Assembly: GCA_004802705.1 (NCBI GenBank)
Contig: SGPL01000050.1
Span: 33,483 to 97,482 of the forward strand
Reading direction: 5' to 3'
From: Bondarzewia mesenterica
Lineage: Eukaryota; Basidiomycota; Agaricomycetes; Russulales; Bondarzewiaceae
Length of the DNA: 64,000 nt
Part shown: positions 33,677 through 46,129 of the stretch, in pieces
How the letters are laid out: each line of letters starts with the position of its first letter
Position numbering within the stretch: the first letter of the stretch is position 1
Notes under the pieces: model-generated
Told to the model about the DNA's origin: nothing
Seen by the model: only the letters and a program-made list of their open reading frames with translations
The model's database searches: none
Program-made: the position numbers and the translations under genes

Positions 33677-36266
33677 TCAAGAGGGCCCTGCGCCTCCACC
33701 CGTAAGGCCCTTACTCAAGGCGATCAATATCAATGCTGAGACACGAGCGAGAGCTTCAACGGGAGCACACCCCCTCTACCGTCCACGACAGGCTGCAACG
33801 TCGGCGAGATCATCTGTCGAATCTGCGCCTCCGTCTCCCGAAACTCAATGGAGCGTACCAACGTCGCGAGCATGATCTTAAACTCGAGGATCGCTGTGCA
33901 TGCGCAAAAGAAAAGAAAATTAGAGGAGAAATGGTAAGCCGGACGCCTGCAACTGAAATTGGGGGGGGGGAGTAGAGGTGCTCACCCAGACGATAGCCGA
34001 TGCACATCCGTGGACCGTCGCAAAACGCGACGAGTCCGCTCCATCCGTGCGGGAGCTCATTCGGAGGGGGGACACCACCAAGAGTCGTCCATCGCTCCGG
34101 CTTGAACTTGTGGGCGTCAGACCCCCAAACTTCTAGGTTCGTCTGCATGGCCGTAAATGGTATATGAAAAATCTTTCAAACACACGCAAAAACGAAAAAA
34201 AACATAGGAAATTAGGGAGAGACTTTGCAGCAAGAGAGGACTGCCTACCTGGCCAGCTTTGACCCGGAGCGAAGTGCGCTTCCGACCGTCTGATGTGCGG
34301 ATCGGCGTGCTCAGAGGGATGATGTCGTCTTCGAGGACGACACGCTCGGTGTGTGGGGACGCAGGATGCAGGCGGAGACTGCACAACGGTCATTTGAGCA
34401 CTTTCTCATACGTATGACGTAGAACGACGGCTGGACGTACCCTTCCTTTACCACGGCATCAAGATAATCTAATTTTTGGATGTTGTTGTAGTCCAGATCG
34501 TGTCCCAGAGCTTGAATCTCTTCACGGAGTTTCTGTTGCATGCCGGGGTTGCGAGCAAGCTGGAGGAGGGTGAAACTGACGGAGCCTGCAGTCGTCTCGT
34601 GGCCGACCATGCTAATCTCGATTAGCATGCAATTCAAAGTGTTAAGGGTGAATTAAGGCCCCATATTCAAAAACCCACATGAAGGTATTAATCTGTGCAT
34701 GTTGACAAGAGAGAACATCAGTGAACACAGTTGAAGGACACTGCAAAAAACAGGAAAAGAGATGATCACGTTTTCCACGATCTGACTGGGCGTCAGTCCC
34801 TCCGCCGGACCCTTCTCGAGCTTTTGTGCATTCAACAGCAAGCTTAAAATATCCTTGCCGTATCCGCCCTCGCGTCCATCGCGTTCCAGAATGCGCATCG
34901 CGAGCTTCGTTACGATCATCTTCGTGGTGCCCTGAGCCTGGAGTGCCGGGATGGGCAGCTTGACGATCCAAGGGAACGAGCGCACAAGGAGAGGTGCGAT
35001 AAATCCACCAAAGGTGAGGCCCATATTGACATGGTTGTGCCACGATGCCGCGATCTCGCCCGCCTCGGTGCTCTGGCCACTGTTGAAGTCGTGCCCGAAA
35101 GCGACGCGGCCTATGATGTCAAGCCTGTGCCCGGCAAAAATGAAAAAAGAGCTCTATAAGTTATAATAAAAATAGGTGAAGGAAAAACGTACATGCATTT
35201 AGAAACCTGTTCGAGGATGTTGACCGTCATACCGCCATTGTGTGATAGAATCTGATTGGTGAGTATGCTTTCCAGCTGAAGTGACAAGGAGTTCCTTTGT
35301 GAACACTCTGTGGAAGAGCCCTTGAATGAATGGGGAGATAGACGTACCTTTTCGGCACCCTCCCAAATATCATCTGACATGCCCTTGATGTTCTCTTGCC
35401 TATCGCCACACAGATCATGATCAGAAAGTTGCCGGACGTGCCCCAGGTATAAATCCAGCTAAATGAACAACGTACGAAAACGCGGGTGCGAGAATTCGGC
35501 GCTGCTTCTTGTGATCGTCGCCCTCGGCCCACACAAGGCCCCTGCCCATTAAATTGGCAACAGGGGGCCTAAAAACCGGGGATTTCACTGCAGCGCGGGA
35601 AGGTGAGTCAAGTAAAAAAGAAGTTGGGGTCAGTCAAAGGTTCAATGAACACATTAAAAGGAGAAAATTCCAGTCGCATCCCATGAAAGTTGAACGTTGA
35701 ACGTTTGAACCCTGATTGATCAGAACTCCTGTACTGACTGACCGTATTTATCTGGATTTTGGAAGATGTGCTGCACTGCGGCATTATCCGCGGCGACGAT
35801 CTGCAATTGTGACGCAAAGGAAATTTAGTGTCAGCTGTCTGCCATTCAAGCTTCTCATTCGAGTAGCGCGTCTGATGAGATGTCGGGCATAGTGGAGTCC
35901 GGCAAATGTCAAAGGCAAAGATAGAGGGATGGGTCGACTTACTATGTCTTTGTGGAGCAGCGCGGCTTTGATTCTGTAAAGAGGACCTAGCAGGGAGACC
36001 CACTTGATGTACATCTCGTTCGACTCGTGGTCAAACACTTGTTTCTCGTGGCCCCATATCCAGGTGGCTTCGTCCACCGGCTGCAGAGCGAGTAGACACG
36101 CGCGCAAGACGTTGATAAGCCATTCTGCGATACATGAAAGGAAAACAACTGCGCCGTTACTGACCGGGCTGGGCAGCGCGTTCACGTCCTGTGTACCTCG
36201 GAGACAGTAACGAGCGAGGGCGAAAAGCAACGCGACACCGGATATCAGAACGATGATAGACGACAT
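33677..36266 (-). CDS. Cytochrome P450 monooxygenase
   Basis: Multi-exon minus-strand gene from ATG 36266 to TGA 33677. An N-terminal membrane anchor MSSIIVLISGVALLFALARY is followed by LGPLYRIKAALLHKDI, IVAADNAAVQHIFQNPDKY, VKSPVFRP, GLVWAEGDDHKKQRRILAPA, LDIIGRVAFGHDF, I-helix MVGHETTAGS, ExxR helix KEGLRLHP, FKPERW, and the heme loop FCDGPRMCIGYRLG with its axial Cys. All signatures of an active class II P450 are present; the substrate cannot be told. Introns are frequent (about a dozen). The intron at about 33891-33985 contains a G10 run on the + strand. A possible very short intron near 36160 leaves the N-terminal exon structure slightly uncertain. Confidence 0.88.
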
Positions 36267-37779
36267 GGCGATGAAGGTCAAGCAGTGTAGATGGATAAAA
36301 AGAATGTGAAGAAAGAGCGGAGTTGGCGATGTGTCAGCGAAATAAGGATAGTTGCCCAAAGGGAAGACAGAGAGTATATGTACTCAGTGAATGTAAAGCT
36401 TGTATTCCTGCATAGTAAACAAGTCCACCTGGGAGAGGCTTATAGGTGGTCAGATGGCCGTCTCGTCCTAGCTTGCAAGTTTGTGCTCTGGTGCTCGCAG
36501 ACTAGATTTATGCATTCGAAGTTCGCGTGCCGTTATCCCTCGTGACCTTCCGGAACCACCAAATGTCCTAAGGCGGCTAATGAGCTGAAAGAAAGGCCAA
36601 ATTGGTCTTCTAGGTGAGGGGTGTGGGAGACACAGAAGCTCTGTAGAAATCCGATGGTTGTCCAGTCCATGCGTAGATATGATGATACGCGTCCAGCAAA
36701 CTTGAACTCTCTCAAGGCTTCGAAGACACAGGTCGTCCATAATTATGTAAATACACTTCGAGGGTCCCGACTCATGGAAAAGGAATGTGAAATGCGACTG
36801 AAGAACAACGGAAAAAATTAGATGTTCGACCTTGGCTTGTTAGCGACCCTGGGAAGCGTATTTACTCAAAATCTGTGCCTTTTCCCCTCGCTGTCTCAAG
36901 GCCATTGGACAGGTTAAAGTACAGAACCGATTCTCGCGTAACATGTGTGTGCAAGCCAAGTGCAAGCGATGGATACACGGGAAAAGCCAGGATTTGAAGG
37001 AAACTATTGGGAACGTTGAGGGCGATTGCGTGGACCAGTGAGAGCGGTTCTGTATAGCTCGCCACATTGTGGATCCCGTTATCTGCTCTGCTAGAGCTCT
37101 CTGAGAAGAAAGGAGAGATGAAATTGAACGTCTCGAAGCCTTCCAGCTGTCTGATGGGGAAAACATACGCTGACATGTGCGCCACAGTAACGATCAGTTA
37201 CCCTGTCCATCAGTTGAAAAACCTCCAAGGCGTTAAGAATTTGTCTATCAACAGAAAATGCTACGCTCTAACTGAGGGACGACTTTCTATTATTCTAAGG
37301 TCATTTCGCTTGTGATCGTCGAGAAGAGAAAGTCTCCAGGGCACAACGTTGCAACCGCGCGGGGGTATTCAATGAAATGGAGAAGCGGGAGCAAATCCGA
37401 CAAGCGCCATTACTACTCATTACTAATACAAACGCACTGCCATAATGGGCCAGCGCTACGTTATTTTTTCGAGCTCCGCGAAGAGCATTCGGGAAGTTCC
37501 CACGTCCAGGCCTAACAGTTCGCCATTCCCAACGTGGATAGGTTCATGACGCTCGTCTACCTGCATGTTTAAAGAAGTGTCGGAAATGGATTCCTGTTTA
37601 TCTCACCGGAACCCCCGCCCTTGCACTTCCCTTCTTCGGCCATACCTCCTGCTTATATATGTAAGTGCCGTGCTCGGGACTCCTCTCTTTGCTTCTCGCC
37701 ACCCGGTCACCAATCCTCCTCCTCCCCCTCCTGCTGAGGTCGTCTCCCATCCTCGTAACTCTTTATCAAATTTGCTGCC
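36267..37779. other. Intergenic between divergent genes
   Basis: 1.5 kb of shared upstream space between the P450 (-) and the membrane protein (+). No supported coding frame. Confidence 0.4.
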
Positions 37780-39552
37780 ATGGTCGACTGGAATTCAAGC
37801 GCCGAGATTGCCCACGATGGCGGTCAGTCGGATTCACCATCTGATTTACGTTGACTGAACCCGTTATGGTACAGATGCATTTGGAAAGTTCATGCATTGC
37901 CTCCTCGGTCTTTACATGTAAGTTCTGCTGTTCAAAGGCGTTTGAGATGATTTTGATATTGAATGCACGCACATTGACCCGCATATAGTTGGGAGTTTTG
38001 CACCAGTCTTGACTTTGACTTCATGTTCATCACCGGGAAGCGGAAGTTCCGATGGCCATTGGTACGTCCGCATTCCCCCCTCACGTCTTTCCATTGCAAT
38101 CGCTCGGTTTGACTGGAACTTTATCAGATATTTTATTTTGCCGGTCGATATTTTCTATTAACCGCTCTTGTCGGCATGTAAGCAAAATGTGATTATATGC
38201 GCGTCTTTTTGCTAATGTATGCACTTGATATTCAGTGCAGTCGCATTGAATATAACTTCGTAAGTATGACGACATCGGCGTGGGTTGTACTAAAAATTTG
38301 TGCGGGAGCTGACATCTTTCTTCTTAAGTCCTGTCAACTGCCAGGCTCTGTACACGGTCAATCAAGTATGACGTTATCCTATATGCACTATGAACAGTAT
38401 CCTGACATGGTTGACAGTGCTTTGGGAACATGGCGATTGGACTCGCTAGTATCAATCTCTCCCTCCGCACGTAAGTTCCGCACTTCCCCCTCTCAACCTG
38501 ATCTTTGCTGAACTCCCTTTATTTTATTTTATCAAGCATGGCGGTTTGGCAACAACGCTGGTATATTGTTGCCCCTCTCGTCCTCATTATCATGGGCCAT
38601 TGGACCCTCCTCATGCACGGGATACTCCTCAAAGCCGCCTGGCTAGATGGTCAAGGCTGTGTCATCACGTCGACCAACAGCAAGCTCCTGGAGGCGTCAT
38701 TTATCTACGGCATGATCCTCGATTTCATTGTCATGATGTTGACCGCCTGGAAACTCGCGTTCCCGAAGGGCGGCAAGAGCAAGCTTGTGCAGATGATTTT
38801 CGGGGACGGACTGGTCTATTTCTTCATTGCGTGAGTGTGAGGTACGAATGTATGCGTCAGAATTCGAGTTTTCTAATGGGCGTGCGCGTGTAGGGTTTTG
38901 GCTAACATGACAGCAGTTGTAAGCGCGTTTGTATCATCATACATTTTCAGTTTTTGTGAAGCATTGATGCGGGCCAGATTTTTATGGCTCTCGATCTGAA
39001 CCCCGTCATGTCCATCATCGCGAATGTCCCAGCAGCTGTGGCTTCCACTGTGCGTTATACTCGTCATGGGTGCATTCATCGCGGTTTTTTTTTTCGAGCC
39101 ATACTCATGTTTACCCTCTTTAGATCGTCGCGTGCCGTGTCGTTCGCCGCCTCACCAACTTCACGAGCAAAGGCCCCGAGCTGTTCTCGTACGTTGTTAT
39201 GCTATGGTGGATGATTCTCGGACATCTCTGAACATTTATTGGACCGAATTGTCTAGGTCATCGTCGGTTCAAGCTTCGACACTGGGCTTCCGGTCCGCAC
39301 GCTCTGGGCCTCCAAACTTCTCGCTCGCGAAGCAGCAAAAAGAGGGCGTGCATGTCCAGGTATCTCTTCCCCGCAACTTGATTGTTTTTCTCTCTCGTAC
39401 TCACGAATGGGCTACACTTACAGATGGACACGTTTTCAGTGGCCGACAACCTTGATTACGATGTGGCAGGACATGTCGTCAAAGACCCGGGAGAGGCGTT
39501 TGATCCGGAGGCTCAGGTTATCAGCGATGAATTCAAGAGACCACCATATTGA
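37780..39552 (+). CDS. Multi-pass membrane protein of an Agaricomycete-expanded family
   Basis: Many small exons from ATG 37780 (MVDWNSSAEIAHDG) to TGA 39552. Recognisable pieces: DAFGKFMHCLLGLYI, SLDFDFMFITGKRKFRWP, IFYFAGRYFLLTALVGI, a Cys-containing loop SVNCQALYTVNQ, a long exon with MAVWQQRWYIVAPLVLIIMG and LLEASFIYGMILDFIVMMLT, LANMTAVIFMALDLNPVMS and CRVVRRLTNFTSKGPELFS. About six or seven transmembrane helices are followed by a hydrophilic tail ending EFKRPPY. This order matches a large family of multi-TM proteins in mushroom-forming fungi with no known function. Some small exons between 37900 and 38470 are placed by hydropathy and splice signals only. Confidence 0.7.
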
Positions 39553-40438
39553 GCGCGTTGCCCCTTATTGAAGTGGAGTCACATGCCATCGGCAGGATGC
39601 ATGGATTCCAGGTCGATACCGAGGAAGAACGTCTTTCCTCCGCTCTTGCCACTCTCCCCCCACGTTGCCTGTCGCTGCCTGACTTCTCATGTGCGCCTCT
39701 TCCCTGTCCGACCTTTTCCCTGGTTTCTCCAACTTGTATTGCTGTCAATCGCTCGTCCGCTTGTTCCCCCTATCGCCTTCGTCATCGCATTCTTTCAGCT
39801 TTAGTTTTCCAGCACTGTTTCTCAGGACTCATTAACATTCCCTGCAGCCCTCATCTTTGCATTGTTCTCTCTTTTATGAAATTCAGATGCGCATACCTCC
39901 ATTCCAAAAAGCTTCTTGGTCTGGGCGACCGAGAGTCGCTCGGCCAGTGTACATGTATTTTATCGATATCGGATACCTTTGATTGGCGGTTCAAAATTAG
40001 ATTGCGTGTGTTGGTGTAGGGTGAGTTTGGAGCTGAAGATGCATGGAAAGAAGGTGAGAGTACTTAGAACGTCGGAACGTTTGTTTCGCCCATACCTGTG
40101 CTGCTGGTGCGGCGATCTGGGACAAATCCGCTTGACGAGGTGGAAGCTGAGCCGGGTGCAGAGGGCTGCGGACTAACCCGCTCCTCATTGTCAAACGCTA
40201 CAACATGATGCATGAGCACGCGATGTCAAGATATCGAAGCGAGGGCCCTCAACTCCACCTTATACGGTAGGCGGCACATCTGAGATATGTTATTAGGCAG
40301 GTCGGCATGTTGCTGTGGACCGATTTTCAGCATCCCGATTTCTACATGCAGCCCTTGCGCGTCACGATAAGGTGCGAGATAATCGTGACCCGAGCAGAAC
40401 AATGATTGCTGAGCAGGCTGAAGCGTTCATGATGTCGA
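39553..40438. other. Intergenic
   Basis: 3' flank of the membrane protein gene. Short frames on both strands, none with family features. Confidence 0.35.
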
Positions 40439-41560
40439 TCACTGTTCCGCGGGGGCGAGCCTGTCGAATGAACGTTGAGCGTCAAATGGAAAAGCGTGTG
40501 CACGTGCGGCATATACGTGTCCATTCGAGCTTAATGGGCTTGTAAAATTTGCGCGCGCCTGCATTTGGGTTTGGTATTTGCGCTAGGGCCGACTGTATGG
40601 GACTCGGAGCGCGAGAGGTGTGCGTTGGGTTGTTCGGGGACAAAACGGGGAGGAAAAAAAAATCTATCGTGTAAGGTTCTGAGGTTGTGTTTGAGATCAA
40701 ACTTACGATAGGCTCTGGCGCTCGAGTGGGCGCGATGGTAGGTAGGTGGAGGGGACTTAACCGTGGTCAGATGATGATCGTTGGAGACGTCAGAGGATGT
40801 TCTGAGAATGAAAGAGATGTCATGCGTATGCGTCGGGAGCAGGAGGAAGGGAATGATGGTGATCAGGGACGTGGTCTGCGGGACGACGGAAATGAACTCC
40901 GTCTATTTATTTTGCCCAGCGGTGGGAAGGCTGAGAACGTGGTAATGGGGTTCGCAGAGGGCGGGGAACTCAAAGAAACCTTCCAAGTTACCGGGGCGCA
41001 GAAGGCCGATGCTTCACCTTCATCTTCGTGCAGGGAAAGCGAAGAAATCGATGTTTACTTACTGTGATCCTGAGTGTGCAAAAGGAAGAAATGTCAGCCC
41101 CCTGAATTGGCTAGATAATAGAGGATGAAGGGAGTTAATATACATGGCACAGACCGTGAGAGGGTTCTTTTCCCTTGGAGTATTTCTTCGGCGCCTCTAT
41201 ACTGTACAGTGACCAAGGGTGACGAGCTTCTTGGGTCTTGAACCCAGAAAGCAGCGGGATGCTGGCTCGTGCTGCGATTGGTCGGCTTGGAGACCGTATA
41301 TTGAAGAAGGATTTGCATTTGGGGGAGTCGAGAGACTGACCATGCCGAGCACTGAGGGAGTGCCGTGTGGATCTAATGATGGGACGGGGGACCCACTGCG
41401 GATTACAACGGGCACGGGACGCGCCGTAGACGTGCTTCTAGCTCTGCGATGTGAGCGCTCGTGGTGGGCATTATGCGCAATGGCGTAATGGGATATTTTT
41501 GTGATGAACCCTGGATGAACCCACTGAAGAAAGCGGACTGGCGCGAGATGTGTTGCGGGG
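40439..41560 (-). CDS. Putative multi-exon Ser/Pro-rich protein, unrecognised
   Basis: Minus-strand pieces with coding character are linked by good splice signals. An exon near 41560-41170 contains VPVVIRSGSPVPSLDPHGTP and APKKYSKGKEPSHGSQ; one near 41030-40710 contains EGEASAFCAPVTWKVSLSSP and ends APTRAPEPI before a GTAAGT donor; the last, 40558-40439, reads ARANFTSPLSSNGHVYAARA and ends LAPAEQ-stop after a CAAATGCAG acceptor. The pieces are low in complexity and I recognise no family. The start and the internal boundaries are uncertain. Confidence 0.35.
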
Positions 41561-42115
41561 ACCGAAGTGCGCTGAATTCGATAGCATGGGTAAGTATAGA
41601 CCTCAGGCGCGCTTTGAGTTCTGGAGATGCACTGTGAGGTCCTAAGGATTGTCAAGACGACGCGATAAGAGATTCAGTGGCAAGGCAATGGCAGTGATCA
41701 CTGTACTGAGACAATCGATGAGTCTCAGGCTGTCGGATCACGGAAGAATATGCAGGGCGTTGGGGGCAGACCCTTAGAAATAAATCCTACCACTACAGAC
41801 CAAACCACTTCACCGAATTGAGAACATGGATCATAGATCGCTTCCTGAGTCCTCCTGAGATGATGGGCGCACAGTGATAAGAAACATGAAGAGCGGTGGG
41901 AGTTTTTGGATGACATAATTGTAACGCTAACCCCTGCTAACCCTTGCTAACCCAAGTCTCAGTAAGTACCGGCGCTTGTGGATCTTTGTTCCAGCTCCCA
42001 CTCAACATTGCACTGTGCAGTTGTGAGTACGAAGATATAGCGAAAATCTATCACCAGAAAATACTGACAGGCTACATATGGTTGACGAAAGTTTAGTATT
42101 TCAGTCTTCCCAGTC
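41561..42115. other. Intergenic with short telomere-like repeat
   Basis: Upstream of the epoxide hydrolase. Bases 41927-41952 hold three near-perfect 10-nt units GCTAACCCYT. Confidence 0.45.
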
Positions 42116-43281
42116 ATGACTTCTGACTGGAAACTTCCTCCCGACATTGTGTCTCGTAACCTACGAGTGAATGATCTGGACATGCATGTCCTGGAAGCAG
42201 GCGATCTTCACGATCCACTTATAATCCTTCTTCACGGTTTTCCCGAGTTATCCTACTCGTGGCGAAGAGTCATATCTCCCCTTGCATCGGCAGGATTCCA
42301 CGTCGTCGCTCCTGATCAGCGAGGCTACGGGCGAACCACGATGCTTGGTCGTTCAGACCCCTCAAAACCTATAGGATATGACGAGGACATCCATCCATTT
42401 CGGATTCTCAATCTAACGAAAGACATCATCGCTCTTGTATACGCTTTAGGTTGCACCAAGGTTCATGCCGTTGTTGGGCACAATTTCGGGTCGCCCGTCG
42501 CGGGACATTGCGCACTCATCCGTCCGGACATGTTCCAACGCGTTGTCATGATGAGTGCACCTTTCACAGGACCGCCGTCATATCCTCTTGGAGGCGCCGT
42601 GTCGTCTACTCCAGATATATCATCACTGTTTGCTCCCATCCAGAACGCTCTCGCCCAACTGGATCCTCCCAGAAAGCACTACATTGCCTATTTTTCTTCC
42701 CCGAATGCCAATGACGACTTGATGATGCGCGGCTCGAAAACTCTTAAAGAGTTTTTGCGCGCGTATTATCATGTCAAGAGCGCAGACTGGGCCCACGACG
42801 ACCCGCATCCGCTACTCTCTCTCTCCGCGGAGTCACTCGCGACACTGCCAGAGTACTATGTCATGCGCTTGGAGCGTACGATGCCAGAAACCGTCGTCCC
42901 GCAGTCCCCGTCACAAGAGGAGGTGCTCACCAATGACTGGTTGCCGGACTCAGAATTGGATGTCTATGTGACCGAATACGGTCGGACAGGCTTCCAAGGT
43001 GGATTAAATGAGTATCGATGCATGACGGATGGGAGCGGGCGCTCGTCGGGCGATTTACTTTTGTTCTCGGGCAAAAAAGGTCGAGGTTCCGGCAATGTTT
43101 ATTGCGGGGAGAAAAGACTGGGGGACTTTTCAGAAGTCCGGGAGGGTTAGAGATGATGCAAAGTGTCTGCGTGAAGATGGATGGGCGAGTGAAGCTTGTG
43201 GACGGTGCTGGCCATTGGGTGCAGCAGGAGAAACCGGATGAAGTCGTCAAGCTTTTGCTTGAATTCTTCCGCGAGAATTGA
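42116..43281 (+). pseudogene. Epoxide hydrolase (alpha/beta hydrolase), intronless, two frameshifts
   Basis: The first 300 or so codons read without interruption from ATG 42116: IILLHGFPELSYSWR (oxyanion HG), VAPDQRGYGRT, an elbow region VVGHNFGSPVAGHCA, cap-domain AYYHVKSADW, and YGRTGFQGGLNEYRCMTDG. The nucleophile elbow reads GHNFGS where family members usually have GHDxG, so the catalytic Asp appears replaced by Asn. The frame then moves at an A6 run (43073-43078) into VEVPAMFIAGRKDWGTFQK, and again near 43134 into GGLEMMQSVCVKMD and GAGHWVQQEKPDEVV, which carries the catalytic His. Each shift corresponds to one extra base; no intron repairs them. Either this is a decaying gene or the assembly has two indels. 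Absence of introns is unusual here. Epoxide hydrolases convert epoxides to diols. Confidence 0.75.
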
Positions 43282-43947
43282 TGCCGGGTTGATGATTTGA
43301 ATCTATTTTGTACAAGGTAGAGGAGTTGGCTTGGGCATTTCGAGCTCATTTGCACGATGATTGAAGCTCATACTGATTTATTGCCCTGTTGTCCTTTCTG
43401 AATCCACGGACCACTTGCCAACTTATCGGGACGGTCCTGCGAGGTTTGCATGGGCTATGTAATCAATGCCTCCCGCAGATAAACCCAATATTTACTTCGC
43501 TTCTCATTGTTGAGCACGTCGAGGATAAGCATAGGAACCTAGTAGTTTCAGCACTGTGTACGCGTAACATGTACAGATGTCAGGAAGTCGTCGCGATCGA
43601 CTGTTACGCGTTGCTCTGCGTTGCTGCCGTTGCTCCGTGATGCACGTGACACTCGCGCATTCTGAATCGCGACTTGGCCAATTATCAGCGGCCATGAGCA
43701 GCACCACTTGAATCTGGGCTACCCACACCTTGACGACGATTTCATCCTATCATTCTATCTCGATATTGTAGGACTCTTTACGTCCACATTAATACTAATT
43801 CATAATAGGCTTCAGGCGATACCTTTGTCACTTCACTGCGTAAGGGGTTTCATAAGCCAGATCCTCAATGTGCTCAATCTGAGTCCATCGCAGGCGTGCA
43901 TCTATATTGAACAACAGCCCATACTGATGCGTCGTGTAGTTGCTGGT
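43282..43947. other. Intergenic
   Basis: 3' flank of the epoxide hydrolase and promoter of STN1. No coding frame with support. Confidence 0.4.
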
Positions 43948-46129
43948 ATGAGCTGCACGTCGTCAGAAACAATTTCAACTCGCGTCACGACGACGGTCGT
44001 GCTGTCTCCGTCCAAGAAACGGCGTGTTACCCCACGAACTGCGGATCAACGCACGGTCCCAGAAGAGAATGATTCGAGCACATATCCCACTCACGCAGAG
44101 ATTTGGAAATGGTGCTTGAAGCCGGAAGCCACTGCTCTATGTTTTGTAAGGGATGTGTTTGCAATGTGTGTGAACAAGGACAAAGGTGCGCCTTGAGTTG
44201 TCGAATGTTCCACCACGTTGTATTCATTTCGTGCTGCCTGATTGATGTTGAAGGTGTTGTATACTACATGCTCGGTCATATTCCGTGTCGCACTGTGCAT
44301 ATTGTTGGCGTCGTGGTTGGCGTATCGGTATTCGAGGCACGTGGAATTTATCAAGGTCAGTCTCATACGTAGTCAGAGATGCATGTACTGAACTTGCCAT
44401 TAGTCGACGACGGGACTGGTGTCATTGACTGTATTCTTCCACATCCTGACGTGCCGAAATCAAAGAAACTTGCCAAGAAGCCGAAGGAATTAGGCCAGCA
44501 TGATAGGCCTGATGTTGAAGACAACGACCCCCTGCCTGATCCCGTTGCAAATGTGGGACAACTAGTGAGGGTCATAGGTAGGATCCGTCCGAAGTGGAAC
44601 ACCAAGGTACTCCACTGTGATCAGATCGGTGAGCTCGAAGCCAGAATGAATTGCTCTGACTCGCAATATCTTACATCATTGGCTAGGGCACTGTGGATCT
44701 ATGAACGATGAAGTGGATCATTGGCGAAGAGTGATAAAACTGCACAAGGAGTCTTACTCATCCCTCGAACCTTTTGTGATTCCTACGTCTGCTCCTGCTC
44801 CGATTCCTGCACCTGTCGCAGGAACCTCACTGCCGTCAAACAAAAGCGTGCCGCCAGAAACGCCTGTCAAGAAACGAGTGTCTCATGAGCCTCAGACACC
44901 TCTCTCCTTCATACCGCCCACAACCCCTTCGACGGCTTCAACGTCTGCAGCAGCATCTAGTCCAACCAAGTCCAACTTCGGTTCCACAGTATGATCATTC
45001 TCATCTCATTACGACCCTGATGTGTTGTCTGACATTGTTTTTATTTTGCAGTCACCGCCTCGTCTGCGCCACCCTTCCCGTCTACATTCCCGCGACCTCA
45101 CACCGAACACATTTCGCATATATGTCAAGCACTACATGGACTTTGCGCCCCTTAAAGACAGTGGAACACACCATAATTCTGACTCGGATACAGATTCCGT
45201 GTCGTATGCTCTCAATCGTACCCCGGCGACACCTACGAAAAGCATGAGAACAAGGGCGCAGACTTACGGCTTTATGGATGAACTCACCCCTCGAGCGTCG
45301 AAGACTGCCACTCATCCTGTTCCTGATCCGTCATTGGATTCATCAAGCACGCCGCGTGCGACGCGATATTCTGACGACAACTCACGTGTAGGTACCACAA
45401 GCGCGTCCGCGTCTACATTCGGCTTCACCTTATCCTACCTACGTCGTGTTCCCGAGCTCTCGGAGCTCGCCTTTCGTGTGGTCAAGGCCGAGGCGCGACG
45501 ACGCGAGAAGGAGGCGCGCAAATCACAGACTCAGCCTCAGGCAATGACTAGGGCGACACAGGGCAAGAGCAAAGAGACGGTCATGAGCAAAGAAGGGTTG
45601 GCGCCGAAGATGAAACGCCTTTTCGTGTGGGCGATACTCAAGCTCTTCGAGGAGGGAAGTATTATTCTTTGGGATGGTCCTGTGAGGCCTATCTCCACGT
45701 TTTACGGACCAGGGCGGGAGGCTAGTGGGTTGTGGAAGGCGAGTAGCAGCATGTCGATGACATCGATATCCTCGTCGGATGGGAGAAAAAGACGACCGGG
45801 ACGATGCTGGCGAGTTGTCGGACCCGAGGGAGGACGAGGAGGCGTACATTCCGCTCACGCCTGCTTATTTGGCGCACCACGTAGAAGACGCGATCGAAGC
45901 GATCATGTTTGGCCCGCAATCTTCGCCGAGAGGTGTTTCTGTTCAGAAGAGAGTGCGATGTCCTGGGCCGACGAAGGACGATATCACCAGATACCTGAGG
46001 AAATTGGACGGGAGGTGGGACAGGGTCGGTGCATGGGCTGTCCAGGATGCGTTGGAGTGGTTGAAAGGCGAGGGAAAGGCGTGGTGCTTTAGCGGTGAGG
46101 GTGGAGGTCGCTGGGAGCTGTGTTTGTGA
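43948..46129 (+). CDS. STN1: CST complex telomere-capping subunit STN1
   Basis: Six exons close in phase: 43948-44185, 44254-44355, 44404-44628, 44687-44988, 45049-45724 and 45786-46129; about 628 residues. The N-terminal OB fold of Stn1 is clear: IWKWCLKPEATALCFVRDVF, YMLGHIPCRTVHIVGVVVGV, FEARGIYQVDDGTGVIDCIL and VGQLVRVIGRIRPKWNTKVL, then DEVDHWRRVIKLHKESYSSL. A Pro/Ser/Thr linker separates it from a second conserved block RLHSRDLTPNTFRIYVKHYM. The C terminus (LRRVPELSELAFRVVKAEAR; LFVWAILKLFEEGSI; WAVQDALEWLKGEGKAW) fits the winged-helix part. Stn1 works with Ten1 and Ctc1/Cdc13 on telomeric single-stranded DNA. The apparent frame change at 45780 is explained by a 61-nt intron 45725-45785. 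An upstream in-frame ATG at 43927 is an alternative start. Confidence 0.85.

Noticed and set aside
35540..35590. Apparent frameshift in the P450 at a T run before FRP
   Set aside because: On recount the run has five T, and KSPVFRPPVANLMG reads straight through.
45700..45800. Apparent frameshift in STN1 at an A5 run
   Set aside because: A 61-nt intron (45725-45785) with a phase-1 donor, ATGAC branch and GGAG acceptor restores the frame exactly.
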